A DNA stretch of 64,000 bases from Alligator mississippiensis. Lineage: Eukaryota; Chordata; Crocodylia; Alligatoridae. Both the position numbers and the translations under genes were made by a program. The DNA is taken from assembly GCF_030867095.1 (NCBI RefSeq), contig NC_081824.1, positions 240,928,719-240,992,718 on the forward strand. The letters run 5' to 3'. This document shows, one piece after another, positions 54,040 to 64,000 of the stretch. Position 1 is the first letter of the stretch; every line of letters begins with the position of its first letter. Under the pieces are notes generated by a model, which was given only the letters and a program-made list of their open reading frames with translations, had not been told where the DNA came from and did not search any database.

Positions 54040-54316
54040 CGGGGGCGGGCAAAATACGGCCCTTGGATCAGATATGGTCCCCCAGGCCTTTCTTCCTGGC
54101 CTGTGGAACACCTAAAAAGAATTTAGTAAACTAATATTTATTTGCCCCGGCTCCCTGTTAAAGCTGGCTGGTGACAGGGGCAGTAGGACCCAGAGGGAGC
54201 CCTCAGCAGGCTAAAGCAGCCCAGCCCCACCCCACCAGTTCCCTACTTTCCTGCCCCTGCCTTGTTCCATCAACACCTCCATGCCTGGAGCCCAGAGCAT
54301 GGCACCACCCTGGAAC
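54040..54316 (+). mobile_element. hAT-like left end flanking the minisatellite
   Basis: CGGGGGCGGGCAAAATACGG, with CCCTTGG and TATGGTCCCCCAGG following, aligns to the left terminus of the complete element at 34314. The GC-rich interior runs straight into the minisatellite at about 54317, so the array seems to lie within this element. Its right end would be beyond the array. Confidence 0.6.
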
Positions 54317-54439
54317 GGGTGTGTATGTCTGTGTACGCACACGTGTCAGCAGGCATGGGGCAGTGTGTGCGCACCGGCAGGCACAGGGGGTGTGCGTGTG
54401 TGTGTGTGTGTGTGCGTGCGCGCATGCATGCTTGTGCCG

Positions 54440-54837
54440 ATGGGCACAGGGCCTGTGTGTGTGTGCCGACGGGCACAGGGCGTGTGTGTGTGTGTGCCCC
54501 GATGGGCACAGGGCCTGTGTGTGTGTGTGTGTGTGTGCCCCGATGGGCACAGGGCCTGTGTGTGTGTGTGTGTGTGCCCCGATGGGCACAGGGCCTGTGT
54601 GTGTGTGTGTGTGTGTGTGCCCCGATGGGCACAGGGCCTGTGTGTGTGTGTGTGTGTGTGTGCCCCGATGGGCAAAGGGCCTGTGTGTGTGTGTGTGTGT
54701 GTGTGCCCCGATGGGCACAGGGCCTGTGTGTGTGTGTGTGTGTGTGTGCCCCGACGGGCACAGGGCCTGTGTGTGTGTGTGTGTGTGTGTGCCCCGACGG
54801 GCACAGGGCCTGTGTGTGTGCCCCGACGGGCACAGGG

Positions 54838-54880
<43 letters not shown>

Positions 54881-54896
54881 CCCGACGGGCACAGGG

Positions 54897-54937
<41 letters not shown>

Positions 54938-54954
54938 CCCGACGGGCACAGGGC

Positions 54955-54992
<38 letters not shown>

Positions 54993-55009
54993 CCCGACGG
55001 GCACAGGGC

Positions 55010-55047
<38 letters not shown>

Positions 55048-55180
55048 CCCGACGGGCACAGGGCCTCTGTGTGTGTGTGTGTGTGTGCCCCGACGGGCAC
55101 AGGGCCTCTGTGTGTGTGTGTGTGTGCCCCGACGGGCACAGGGCCTCTGTGTGTGTGTGTGTGCCCCGACGGGCACAGGG

Positions 55181-55185
<5 letters not shown>
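54440..55185 (+). repeat. Minisatellite zone A (GCCCCGA-type cores)
   Basis: Most cores start GCCCCGAT, later GCCCCGAC. The extra CC lets GGGCACA of one core pair with TGTGCCC at the start of the next. TG runs are mostly shorter at the left. Confidence 0.85.
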
Positions 55186-55204
<19 letters not shown>

Positions 55205-55213
<9 letters not shown>

Positions 55214-55268
55214 CGACGGGCACAGGGCCTCTGCGTGTGTGTGTGTGTGTGTGCCGACGGGCACAGGG

Positions 55269-55307
<39 letters not shown>

Positions 55308-55322
55308 CGACGGGCACAGGGC

Positions 55323-55366
<44 letters not shown>

Positions 55367-55429
55367 CGACAGCACAGGGCCTCTGTGTGTGTATGTGTGT
55401 GTGTGTGTGTGTGCCGACGGGCACAGGGC

Positions 55430-55473
<44 letters not shown>

Positions 55474-55488
55474 CGACGGGCACAGGGC

Positions 55489-55526
<38 letters not shown>

Positions 55527-55541
55527 CGACGGGCACAGGGC

Positions 55542-55575
<34 letters not shown>

Positions 55576-55893
55576 CGACGGGCACAGGGCCTCTGTGTGT
55601 GTGTGTGTGTGTGTGTGCCGACGGGCACAGGGCCTCTGTGTGTGTGTGTGTGTGCCGACGGGCACAGGGCCTCTGTGTGTGTGTGTGTGTGTGCCGACGG
55701 GCACAGGGCCTCTGCGTGTGTGTGTGTGTGTGTGTGTGCCGACGGGCACAGGGCCTCTGCGTGTGTGTGTGTGTGTGTGTGTGTGCCGACGGGCACAGGG
55801 CCTCTGCGTGTGTGTGTGTGTGTGTGTGCCGACGGGCACAGGGCCTCTGCGTGTGTGTCTGTGTGTGTGTGTGCCGACGGGCACAGGGCCTCT

Positions 55894-55939
<46 letters not shown>

Positions 55940-55993
55940 CGACGGGCACAGGGCCTCTGTGTGTGTGTGTGTGTGTGCCGACGGGCACAGGGC

Positions 55994-56027
<34 letters not shown>

Positions 56028-56042
56028 CGACGGGCACAGGGC

Positions 56043-56073
<31 letters not shown>

Positions 56074-56089
56074 CCGACGGGCACAGGGC

Positions 56090-56123
<34 letters not shown>

Positions 56124-56138
56124 CGACGGGCACAGGGC

Positions 56139-56172
<34 letters not shown>

Positions 56173-56187
56173 CGACGGGCACAGGGC

Positions 56188-56225
<38 letters not shown>

Positions 56226-56240
56226 CGACGGGCACAGGGC

Positions 56241-56284
<44 letters not shown>

Positions 56285-56299
56285 CGACGGGCACAGGGC

Positions 56300-56345
<46 letters not shown>

Positions 56346-56360
56346 CGACGGGCACAGGGC

Positions 56361-56396
<36 letters not shown>

Positions 56397-56411
56397 CGAC
56401 GGGCACAGGGC

Positions 56412-56449
<38 letters not shown>

Positions 56450-56464
56450 CGACGGGCACAGGGC

Positions 56465-56500
<36 letters not shown>

Positions 56501-56515
56501 CGACGGGCACAGGGC

Positions 56516-56549
<34 letters not shown>

Positions 56550-56564
56550 CGACGGGCACAGGGC

Positions 56565-56598
<34 letters not shown>

Positions 56599-56642
56599 CG
56601 ACGGGCACAGGGCCTCTGTGTGTGTGCCGACGGGCACAGGGC

Positions 56643-56688
<46 letters not shown>

Positions 56689-56748
56689 CGACGGGCACAG
56701 GGCCTGTGTGTGTGTGTGTGTGTGTGTGTGTGCCGACGGGCACAGGGC

Positions 56749-56788
<40 letters not shown>

Positions 56789-56803
56789 CGACGGGCACAG
56801 GGC

Positions 56804-56839
<36 letters not shown>

Positions 56840-56854
56840 CGACGGGCACAGGGC

Positions 56855-56890
<36 letters not shown>

Positions 56891-56905
56891 CGACGGGCAC
56901 AGGGC

Positions 56906-56949
<44 letters not shown>

Positions 56950-56964
56950 CGACGGGCACAGGGC

Positions 56965-57002
<38 letters not shown>

Positions 57003-57093
57003 CGACGGGCACAGGGCCTCTGTGTGTGTGTGTGTGTGTGCCGACGGGCACAGGGCCTCTGTGTGTGTGTGTGTGTGCCGACGGGCACAGGGC

Positions 57094-57129
<36 letters not shown>

Positions 57130-57144
57130 CGACGGGCACAGGGC

Positions 57145-57186
<42 letters not shown>

Positions 57187-57201
57187 CGACGGGCACAGGG
57201 C

Positions 57202-57237
<36 letters not shown>

Positions 57238-57252
57238 CGACGGGCACAGGGC

Positions 57253-57288
<36 letters not shown>

Positions 57289-57303
57289 CGACGGGCACAG
57301 GGC

Positions 57304-57334
<31 letters not shown>

Positions 57335-57350
57335 CCGACGGGCACAGGGC

Positions 57351-57381
<31 letters not shown>

Positions 57382-57518
57382 CCGACGGGCACAGGGCCTC
57401 TGTGTGTGTGTGTGTGTGTGCCGACGGGCACAGGGCCTCTGTGTGTGTGTGTGTGTGCCGACGGGCACAGGGCCTCTGTGTGTGTGTGTGTGTGTGTGTG
57501 TGCCGACGGGCACAGGGC

Positions 57519-57556
<38 letters not shown>

Positions 57557-57571
57557 CGACGGGCACAGGGC

Positions 57572-57613
<42 letters not shown>

Positions 57614-57628
57614 CGACGGGCACAGGGC

Positions 57629-57659
<31 letters not shown>

Positions 57660-57675
57660 CCGACGGGCACAGGGC

Positions 57676-57709
<34 letters not shown>

Positions 57710-57724
57710 CGACGGGCACAGGGC

Positions 57725-57764
<40 letters not shown>

Positions 57765-57863
57765 CGACGGGCACAGGGCCTCTGTGTGTGTGTGTGTGTG
57801 TGTGCCGACGGGCACAGGGCCTCTGTGTGTGTGTGTGTGTGTGTGTGCCGACGGGCACAGGGC

Positions 57864-57903
<40 letters not shown>

Positions 57904-57918
57904 CGACGGGCACAGGGC

Positions 57919-57949
<31 letters not shown>

Positions 57950-57965
57950 CCGACGGGCACAGGGC

Positions 57966-58019
<54 letters not shown>

Positions 58020-58034
58020 CGACGGGCACAGGGC

Positions 58035-58068
<34 letters not shown>

Positions 58069-58126
58069 CGACGGGCACAGGGCCTCTGTGTGTGTGTGTG
58101 TGTGTGTGTGCCGACGGGCACAGGGC

Positions 58127-58157
<31 letters not shown>

Positions 58158-58173
58158 CCGACGGGCACAGGGC

Positions 58174-58204
<31 letters not shown>

Positions 58205-58353
58205 CCGACGGGCACAGGGCCTCTGTGTGTGTGTGTGTGTGTGTGTGTGCCGACGGGCACAGGGCCTCTGTGTGTGTGTGTGTGTGTGTGTGTGCCGACG
58301 GGCACAGGGCCTCTGTGTGTGTGTGTGTGTGTGTGTGCCGACGGGCACAGGGC

Positions 58354-58387
<34 letters not shown>

Positions 58388-58402
58388 CGACGGGCACAGG
58401 GC

Positions 58403-58436
<34 letters not shown>

Positions 58437-58451
58437 CGACGGGCACAGGGC

Positions 58452-58485
<34 letters not shown>

Positions 58486-58500
58486 CGACGGGCACAGGGC

Positions 58501-58536
<36 letters not shown>

Positions 58537-58551
58537 CGACGGGCACAGGGC

Positions 58552-58593
<42 letters not shown>

Positions 58594-58694
58594 CGACGGG
58601 CACAGGGCCTCTGTGTGTGTGTGTGTGTGTGTGCCGACGGGCACAGGGCCTCTGTGTGTGTGTGTGTGTGTGTGTGTGCCGACGGGCACAGGGC

Positions 58695-58730
<36 letters not shown>

Positions 58731-58901
58731 CGACGGGCACAGGGCCTCTGTGTGTGTGTGTGTGTGCCGACGGGCACAGGGCCTCTGTGTGTGTGTGTGT
58801 GTGTGCCGACGGGCACAGGGCCTCTGTGTGTGTGTGTGTGTGTGTGCCGACGGGCACAGGGCCTCTGTGTGTGTGTGTGTGTGTGCCGACGGGCACAGGG
58901 C

Positions 58902-58955
<54 letters not shown>

Positions 58956-58968
58956 ACGGGCACAGGGC

Positions 58969-59012
<44 letters not shown>

Positions 59013-59240
59013 CGACGGGCACAGGGCCTCTGTGTGTGTGTGTGTGTGTGTGCCGACGGGCACAGGGCCTCTGTGTGTGTGTGTGTGTGTGTGTGCCGAC
59101 GGGCACAGGGCCTCTGTGTGTGTGTGTGTGTGTGTGTGCCGACGGGCACAGGGCCTCTGTGTGTGTGTGTGTGTGTGTGTGCCGACGGGCACAGGGCCTC
59201 TGTGTGTGTGTGTGTGTGTGTGTGCCGACGGGCACAGGGC

Positions 59241-59288
<48 letters not shown>

Positions 59289-59303
59289 CGACGGGCACAG
59301 GGC

Positions 59304-59343
<40 letters not shown>

Positions 59344-59358
59344 CGACGGGCACAGGGC

Positions 59359-59389
<31 letters not shown>

Positions 59390-59405
59390 CCGACGGGCAC
59401 AGGGC

Positions 59406-59436
<31 letters not shown>

Positions 59437-59493
59437 CCGACGGGCACAGGGCCTCTGTGTGTGTGTGTGTGTGTGTGCCGACGGGCACAGGGC

Positions 59494-59539
<46 letters not shown>

Positions 59540-59580
59540 CGACGGGCACAGGGCCTCTGTGTGTGTGTGCCGACGGGCAC
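55205..59580 (+). repeat. Minisatellite zone B (GCCGAC...CCTCTG cores)
   Basis: Cores are nearly uniform and end CCTCTG. A local cluster of consecutive units at 55715-55860 carries CTCTGCGTG, showing recent short-range duplication. A few CCTGTG cores (for example 55262 and 56702) are intermixed. Confidence 0.85.
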
Positions 59581-59971
59581 AGGGCCTGTGTGCGTGTGTG
59601 TGTGTGTGTGCGCACGCGCCGACGGGCACAGGGCCTCTGTGTGTGTGTGTGTGTGTGTGCGCACGCGCCGACGGGCACAGGGCCTCTGTGTGTGTGTGTG
59701 TGTGTGCACGCGCCGACGGGCACAGGGCCTCTGTGTGTGTGTGTGTGTGTGCGTGTGCGTGCCGACGGGCACAGGTCCTGTGTGTGTGTGTGTGTGTGTG
59801 TGTGTGCCGACTGGCACAGGGCCTGTGTGTGTGTGTGTGTGCGCGCGCGCGCGCGCCAACGGGCACAGGGCCTGTGTGTGTGTGTGTGTGCGTGCCGACG
59901 GGCACAGGGCCTGTGTGTGTGTGTGCCGACGGGCACAGGGCCTGTGTGTGTGTGTGCCGACGGGCACAGGG

Positions 59972-60006
<35 letters not shown>

Positions 60007-60051
60007 CGACGGGCACAGGTCCTGTGTGTGTGTGTGCCGACGGGCACAGGG

Positions 60052-60102
<51 letters not shown>

Positions 60103-60130
60103 ACCGACGGGCACAGGGCCTCTGTGTGTG
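59580..60130 (+). repeat. Minisatellite zone C (mixed, GCGCGC-rich)
   Basis: Cores are preceded by GCGCACGCGCC or a run of GC dinucleotides (59839-59856, 60088-60102), and several TG runs are very short. Single-base variants (ACAGGTCC, CGACTGGC, GCCAACGG) are concentrated here. It marks the junction between the two homogeneous zones. Confidence 0.8.
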
Positions 60131-60276
60131 TGTGTGTGCGCGTGCCGACGGGCACAGGGCCTGTGTGCGTGTGTGTGTGTGTGCCGACGGGCACAGGGCC
60201 TGTGTGCGTGTGTGTGTGTGTGCCGACGGGCACAGGGCCTGTGTGCGTGTGTGTGTGTGTGCCGACGGGCACAGGG

Positions 60277-60315
<39 letters not shown>

Positions 60316-60329
60316 CGACGGGCACAGGG

Positions 60330-60368
<39 letters not shown>

Positions 60369-60426
60369 CGACGGGCACAGGGCCTGTGTGCGTGTGTGTG
60401 TGTGTGTGTGCCGACGGGCACAGGGC

Positions 60427-60457
<31 letters not shown>

Positions 60458-60473
60458 CCGACGGGCACAGGGC

Positions 60474-60504
<31 letters not shown>

Positions 60505-60519
60505 CCGACGGGCACAGGG

Positions 60520-60552
<33 letters not shown>

Positions 60553-60611
60553 CGACGGGCACAGGGCCTGTGTGTGTGTGTGTGTGTGTGTGTGTGCCGA
60601 CGGGCACAGGG

Positions 60612-60644
<33 letters not shown>

Positions 60645-60701
60645 CGACGGGCACAGGGCCTGTGTGTGTGTGTGTGTGTGTGTGTGCCGACGGGCACAGG
60701 G

Positions 60702-60734
<33 letters not shown>

Positions 60735-60947
60735 CGACGGGCACAGGGCCTGTGTGTGTGTGTGTGTGTGTGTGTGCCGACGGGCACAGGGCCTGTGTGT
60801 GTGTGTGTGTGTGTGCCGACGGGCACAGGGCCTGTGTGTGTGTGTGTGTGTGTGCCGACGAGCACAGGGCCTGTGTGTGTGTGTGTGTGTGTGCCGACGG
60901 GCACAGGGCCTGTGTGTGTGTGTGTGTGTGTGCCGACGGGCACAGGG

Positions 60948-60982
<35 letters not shown>

Positions 60983-61078
60983 CGACGGGCACAGGGCCTG
61001 TGTGTGTGTGTGTGTGTGTGTGCCGACGGGCACAGGGCCTGTGTGTGTGTGTGTGTGTGTGTGCCGACGGGCACAGGG

Positions 61079-61111
<33 letters not shown>

Positions 61112-61125
61112 CGACGGGCACAGGG

Positions 61126-61160
<35 letters not shown>

Positions 61161-61174
61161 CGACGGGCACAGGG

Positions 61175-61207
<33 letters not shown>

Positions 61208-61221
61208 CGACGGGCACAGGG

Positions 61222-61256
<35 letters not shown>

Positions 61257-61270
61257 CGACGGGCACAGGG

Positions 61271-61303
<33 letters not shown>

Positions 61304-61317
61304 CGACGGGCACAGGG

Positions 61318-61360
<43 letters not shown>

Positions 61361-61419
61361 CGACGGGCACAGGGCCTGTGTGTGTGTGTGTGTGTGTGTG
61401 TGTGCCGACGGGCACAGGG

Positions 61420-61452
<33 letters not shown>

Positions 61453-61550
61453 CGACGGGCACAGGGCCTGTGTGTGTGTGTGTGTGTGTGTGTGCCGACG
61501 GGCACAGGGCCTGTGTGTGTGTGTGTGTGTGTGTGCCGACGGGCACAGGG

Positions 61551-61585
<35 letters not shown>

Positions 61586-61599
61586 CGACGGGCACAGGG

Positions 61600-61638
<39 letters not shown>

Positions 61639-61777
61639 CAACGGGCACAGGGCCTGTGTGTGTGTGTGTGTGTGTGTGTGTGCCGACGGGCACAGGGCCT
61701 GTGTGTGTGTGTGTGTGTGTGTGTGCCGACGGGCACAGGGCCTGTGTGTGTGTGTGTGTGTGCCGACGGGCACAGGG

Positions 61778-61814
<37 letters not shown>

Positions 61815-61828
61815 CGACGGGCACAGGG

Positions 61829-61861
<33 letters not shown>

Positions 61862-61875
61862 CGACGGGCACAGGG

Positions 61876-61910
<35 letters not shown>

Positions 61911-61924
61911 CGACGGGCACAGGG

Positions 61925-61961
<37 letters not shown>

Positions 61962-61975
61962 CGACGGGCACAGGG

Positions 61976-62012
<37 letters not shown>

Positions 62013-62026
62013 CGACGGGCACAGGG

Positions 62027-62059
<33 letters not shown>

Positions 62060-62116
62060 CGACGGGCACAGGGCCTGTGTGTGTGTGTGTGTGTGTGTGT
62101 GCCGACGGGCACAGGG

Positions 62117-62153
<37 letters not shown>

Positions 62154-62167
62154 CGACGGGCACAGGG

Positions 62168-62204
<37 letters not shown>

Positions 62205-62218
62205 CGACGGGCACAGGG

Positions 62219-62251
<33 letters not shown>

Positions 62252-62310
62252 CGACGGGCACAGGGCCTGTGTGTGTGTGTGTGTGTGTGTGTGTGCCGAC
62301 GGGCACAGGG

Positions 62311-62343
<33 letters not shown>

Positions 62344-62396
62344 CGACGGGCACAGGGCCTGTGTGTGTGTGTGTGTGTGTGCCGACGGGCACAGGG

Positions 62397-62437
<41 letters not shown>

Positions 62438-62451
62438 CGACGGGCACAGGG

Positions 62452-62490
<39 letters not shown>

Positions 62491-62505
62491 CGACGGGCAC
62501 AGGGC

Positions 62506-62541
<36 letters not shown>

Positions 62542-62555
62542 CGACGGGCACAGGG

Positions 62556-62588
<33 letters not shown>

Positions 62589-62647
62589 CGACGGGCACAG
62601 GGCCTGTGTGTGTGTGTGTGTGTGTGTGTGTGCCGACGGGCACAGGG

Positions 62648-62684
<37 letters not shown>

Positions 62685-62739
62685 CGACGGGCACAGGGCC
62701 TGTGTGTGTGTGTGTGTGTGTGTGCCGACGGGCACAGGG

Positions 62740-62774
<35 letters not shown>

Positions 62775-62788
62775 CGACGGGCACAGGG

Positions 62789-62823
<35 letters not shown>

Positions 62824-62993
62824 CGACGGGCACAGGGCCTGTGTGTGTGTGTGTGTGTGTGTGCCGACGGGCACAGGGCCTGTGTGTGTGTGTGTGTGTG
62901 TGCCGACGGGCACAGGGCCTGTGTGTGTGTGTGTGTGTGTGCCGACGGGCACAGGGCCTGTGTGTGTGTGTGTGTGTGCCGACGGGCACAGGG

Positions 62994-63032
<39 letters not shown>

Positions 63033-63046
63033 CGACGGGCACAGGG

Positions 63047-63087
<41 letters not shown>

Positions 63088-63101
63088 CGACGGGCACAGG
63101 G

Positions 63102-63146
<45 letters not shown>

Positions 63147-63160
63147 CGACGGGCACAGGG

Positions 63161-63197
<37 letters not shown>

Positions 63198-63211
63198 CGA
63201 CGGGCACAGGG

Positions 63212-63244
<33 letters not shown>

Positions 63245-63303
63245 CGACGGGCACAGGGCCTGTGTGTGTGTGTGTGTGTGTGTGTGTGCCGACGGGCACA
63301 GGG

Positions 63304-63348
<45 letters not shown>

Positions 63349-63362
63349 CGACGGGCACAGGG

Positions 63363-63405
<43 letters not shown>

Positions 63406-63420
63406 CGACGGGCACAGGGC

Positions 63421-63454
<34 letters not shown>

Positions 63455-63469
63455 CGACGGGCACAGGGC

Positions 63470-63503
<34 letters not shown>

Positions 63504-63724
63504 CGACGGGCACAGGGCCTGTGTGTGTGTGTGTGTGTGTGTGTGTGCCGACGGGCACAGGGCCTGTGTGTGTGTGTGTGTGTGTGTGTGCCGACGGGCA
63601 CAGGGCCTGTGTGTGTGTGTGTGTGTGTGTGTGCCGACGGGCACAGGGCCTGTGTGTGTGTGTGTGCCGACGGGCACAGGGCCTGTGTGTGTGTGTGTGT
63701 GTGTGTGTGCCGACGGGCACAGGG

Positions 63725-63763
<39 letters not shown>

Positions 63764-63777
63764 CGACGGGCACAGGG

Positions 63778-63814
<37 letters not shown>

Positions 63815-63916
63815 CGACGGGCACAGGGCCTGTGTGTGTGTGTGTGTGTGTGTGTGCCGACGGGCACAGGGCCTGTGTGTGTGTGTGTGTGTGTGTGTGT
63901 GCCGACGGGCACAGGG

Positions 63917-63961
<45 letters not shown>

Positions 63962-64000
63962 CGACGGGCACAGTGCCTGTGTGTGTGTGTGTGTGTGTGT
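60130..64000 (+). repeat. Minisatellite zone D (GCCGAC...CCTGTG cores)
   Basis: Cores end CCTGTG, with consecutive CCTGTGTGCG variants at 60165-60490. A few CCTCTG units reappear at 62510 and 63420-63480. Length heterogeneity is almost entirely in the TG runs. The zone continues past 64000. Confidence 0.85.

Larger units (their letters stand above)
53154..64000 (+). other. GDAP2: GDAP2 last visible intron (incomplete)
   Basis: The intron runs past the right edge. 53154-53865 has no recognised feature. It continues with a MITE-like stretch (53868-54010), a hAT-like left end (54040) and the giant minisatellite. The next acceptor and the stop codon of GDAP2 lie outside. Confidence 0.9.
54317..64000 (+). 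repeat. Giant TG-rich minisatellite array, runs off the window
   Basis: Each unit is a core close to GCCGACGGGCACAGGGCCTG followed by a TG run of variable length, making units of roughly 30-65 bp. The array is uninterrupted for at least 9.6 kb and is cut by the window end inside a TG run. The first units (54317-54440) are degenerate. Core variants are zoned: GCCCCGATGGGC to about 54745, GCCCCGACGGGC to about 55185, GCCGACGGGC with CCTCTG to about 59580, a mixed GCGCGC-containing zone to about 60130, then GCCGACGGGC with CCTGTG. The array is intronic to GDAP2. No stop codon arises in most frames, so very long false open frames span it. Confidence 0.98.

Noticed and set aside
54262-58956. Plus-strand frame of 1,564 codons (Cys-Val repeats)
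   Set aside because: It starts at TTG inside transposon sequence and reads the minisatellite; a single core variant ends it. It is not a cysteine-rich gene.
54203-63971. Minus-strand frames of more than 3,100 codons (Thr-His repeats)
   Set aside because: They are translations of the TG minisatellite, open in all three minus frames at once, begin at GTG rather than ATG, and have no conserved domain.
54440-64000. CRISPR-like appearance (constant core with variable spacers)
   Set aside because: The spacers are all (TG)n and the genome is vertebrate; this is a minisatellite.
54317-64000. Telomeric or subtelomeric repeat
   Set aside because: No TTAGGG tract is present, and the array lies within an intron of GDAP2. 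A lone GGTTAGGGTT at about 4157 is isolated.

Overview
The window is vertebrate nuclear DNA, most likely from a reptile. I favour a crocodilian over a turtle or bird, because three generations of CR1 LINEs lie beside many non-autonomous hAT-type DNA transposons and palindromic MITEs, and the introns are long and repeat-filled. This is judged from repeat style and exon-level protein similarity; no search was run.

Two housekeeping genes sit head to head around one CpG island at about 2.8-3.7 kb. Leftward (minus strand) is WDR3, a WD40 protein of the small-subunit processome; only its first three coding exons (3178 down to 1018) are inside. Rightward (plus strand) is GDAP2, a macro-domain plus CRAL-TRIO-domain protein. 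Its ATG is at 7219, and twelve coding exons with matching phases give 480 codons ending at 53153. About 17 codons, by comparison with the human protein, and the stop codon must lie beyond the right edge. All visible GDAP2 introns start GT except the one after 31537, which starts GC.

Layout: 1-3178 WDR3 5' exons; 3179-3428 shared promoter; 3429-33139 GDAP2 coding exons 1-11 with introns carrying MITEs, hAT elements and SINE-like repeats; 33140-53009 one intron of about 19.9 kb, swollen by a hAT element, a CR1 3' end split by another hAT, a minus-strand CR1 (39.4-41.4 kb), a near full-length but broken plus-strand CR1 (42.6-47.9 kb, itself split by a 1.4-kb TG...CA insert) and an older minus-strand CR1 (48.4-50.3 kb); 53010-53153 coding exon 12; then the last visible intron.

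The most unusual object is in that last intron. From about 54.3 kb to the window end, at least 9.6 kb is one tandem array of a 20-bp GC-rich core joined by (TG)n runs of variable length. The core variants are zoned, and the left edge appears to lie inside a hAT-type repeat. Three minus-strand frames and one plus-strand frame are open for thousands of codons, but these are artefacts of a repeat without stop codons and not genes. Because GDAP2 must be transcribed and spliced across it, its pre-mRNA should carry an extremely long GU-rich tract.
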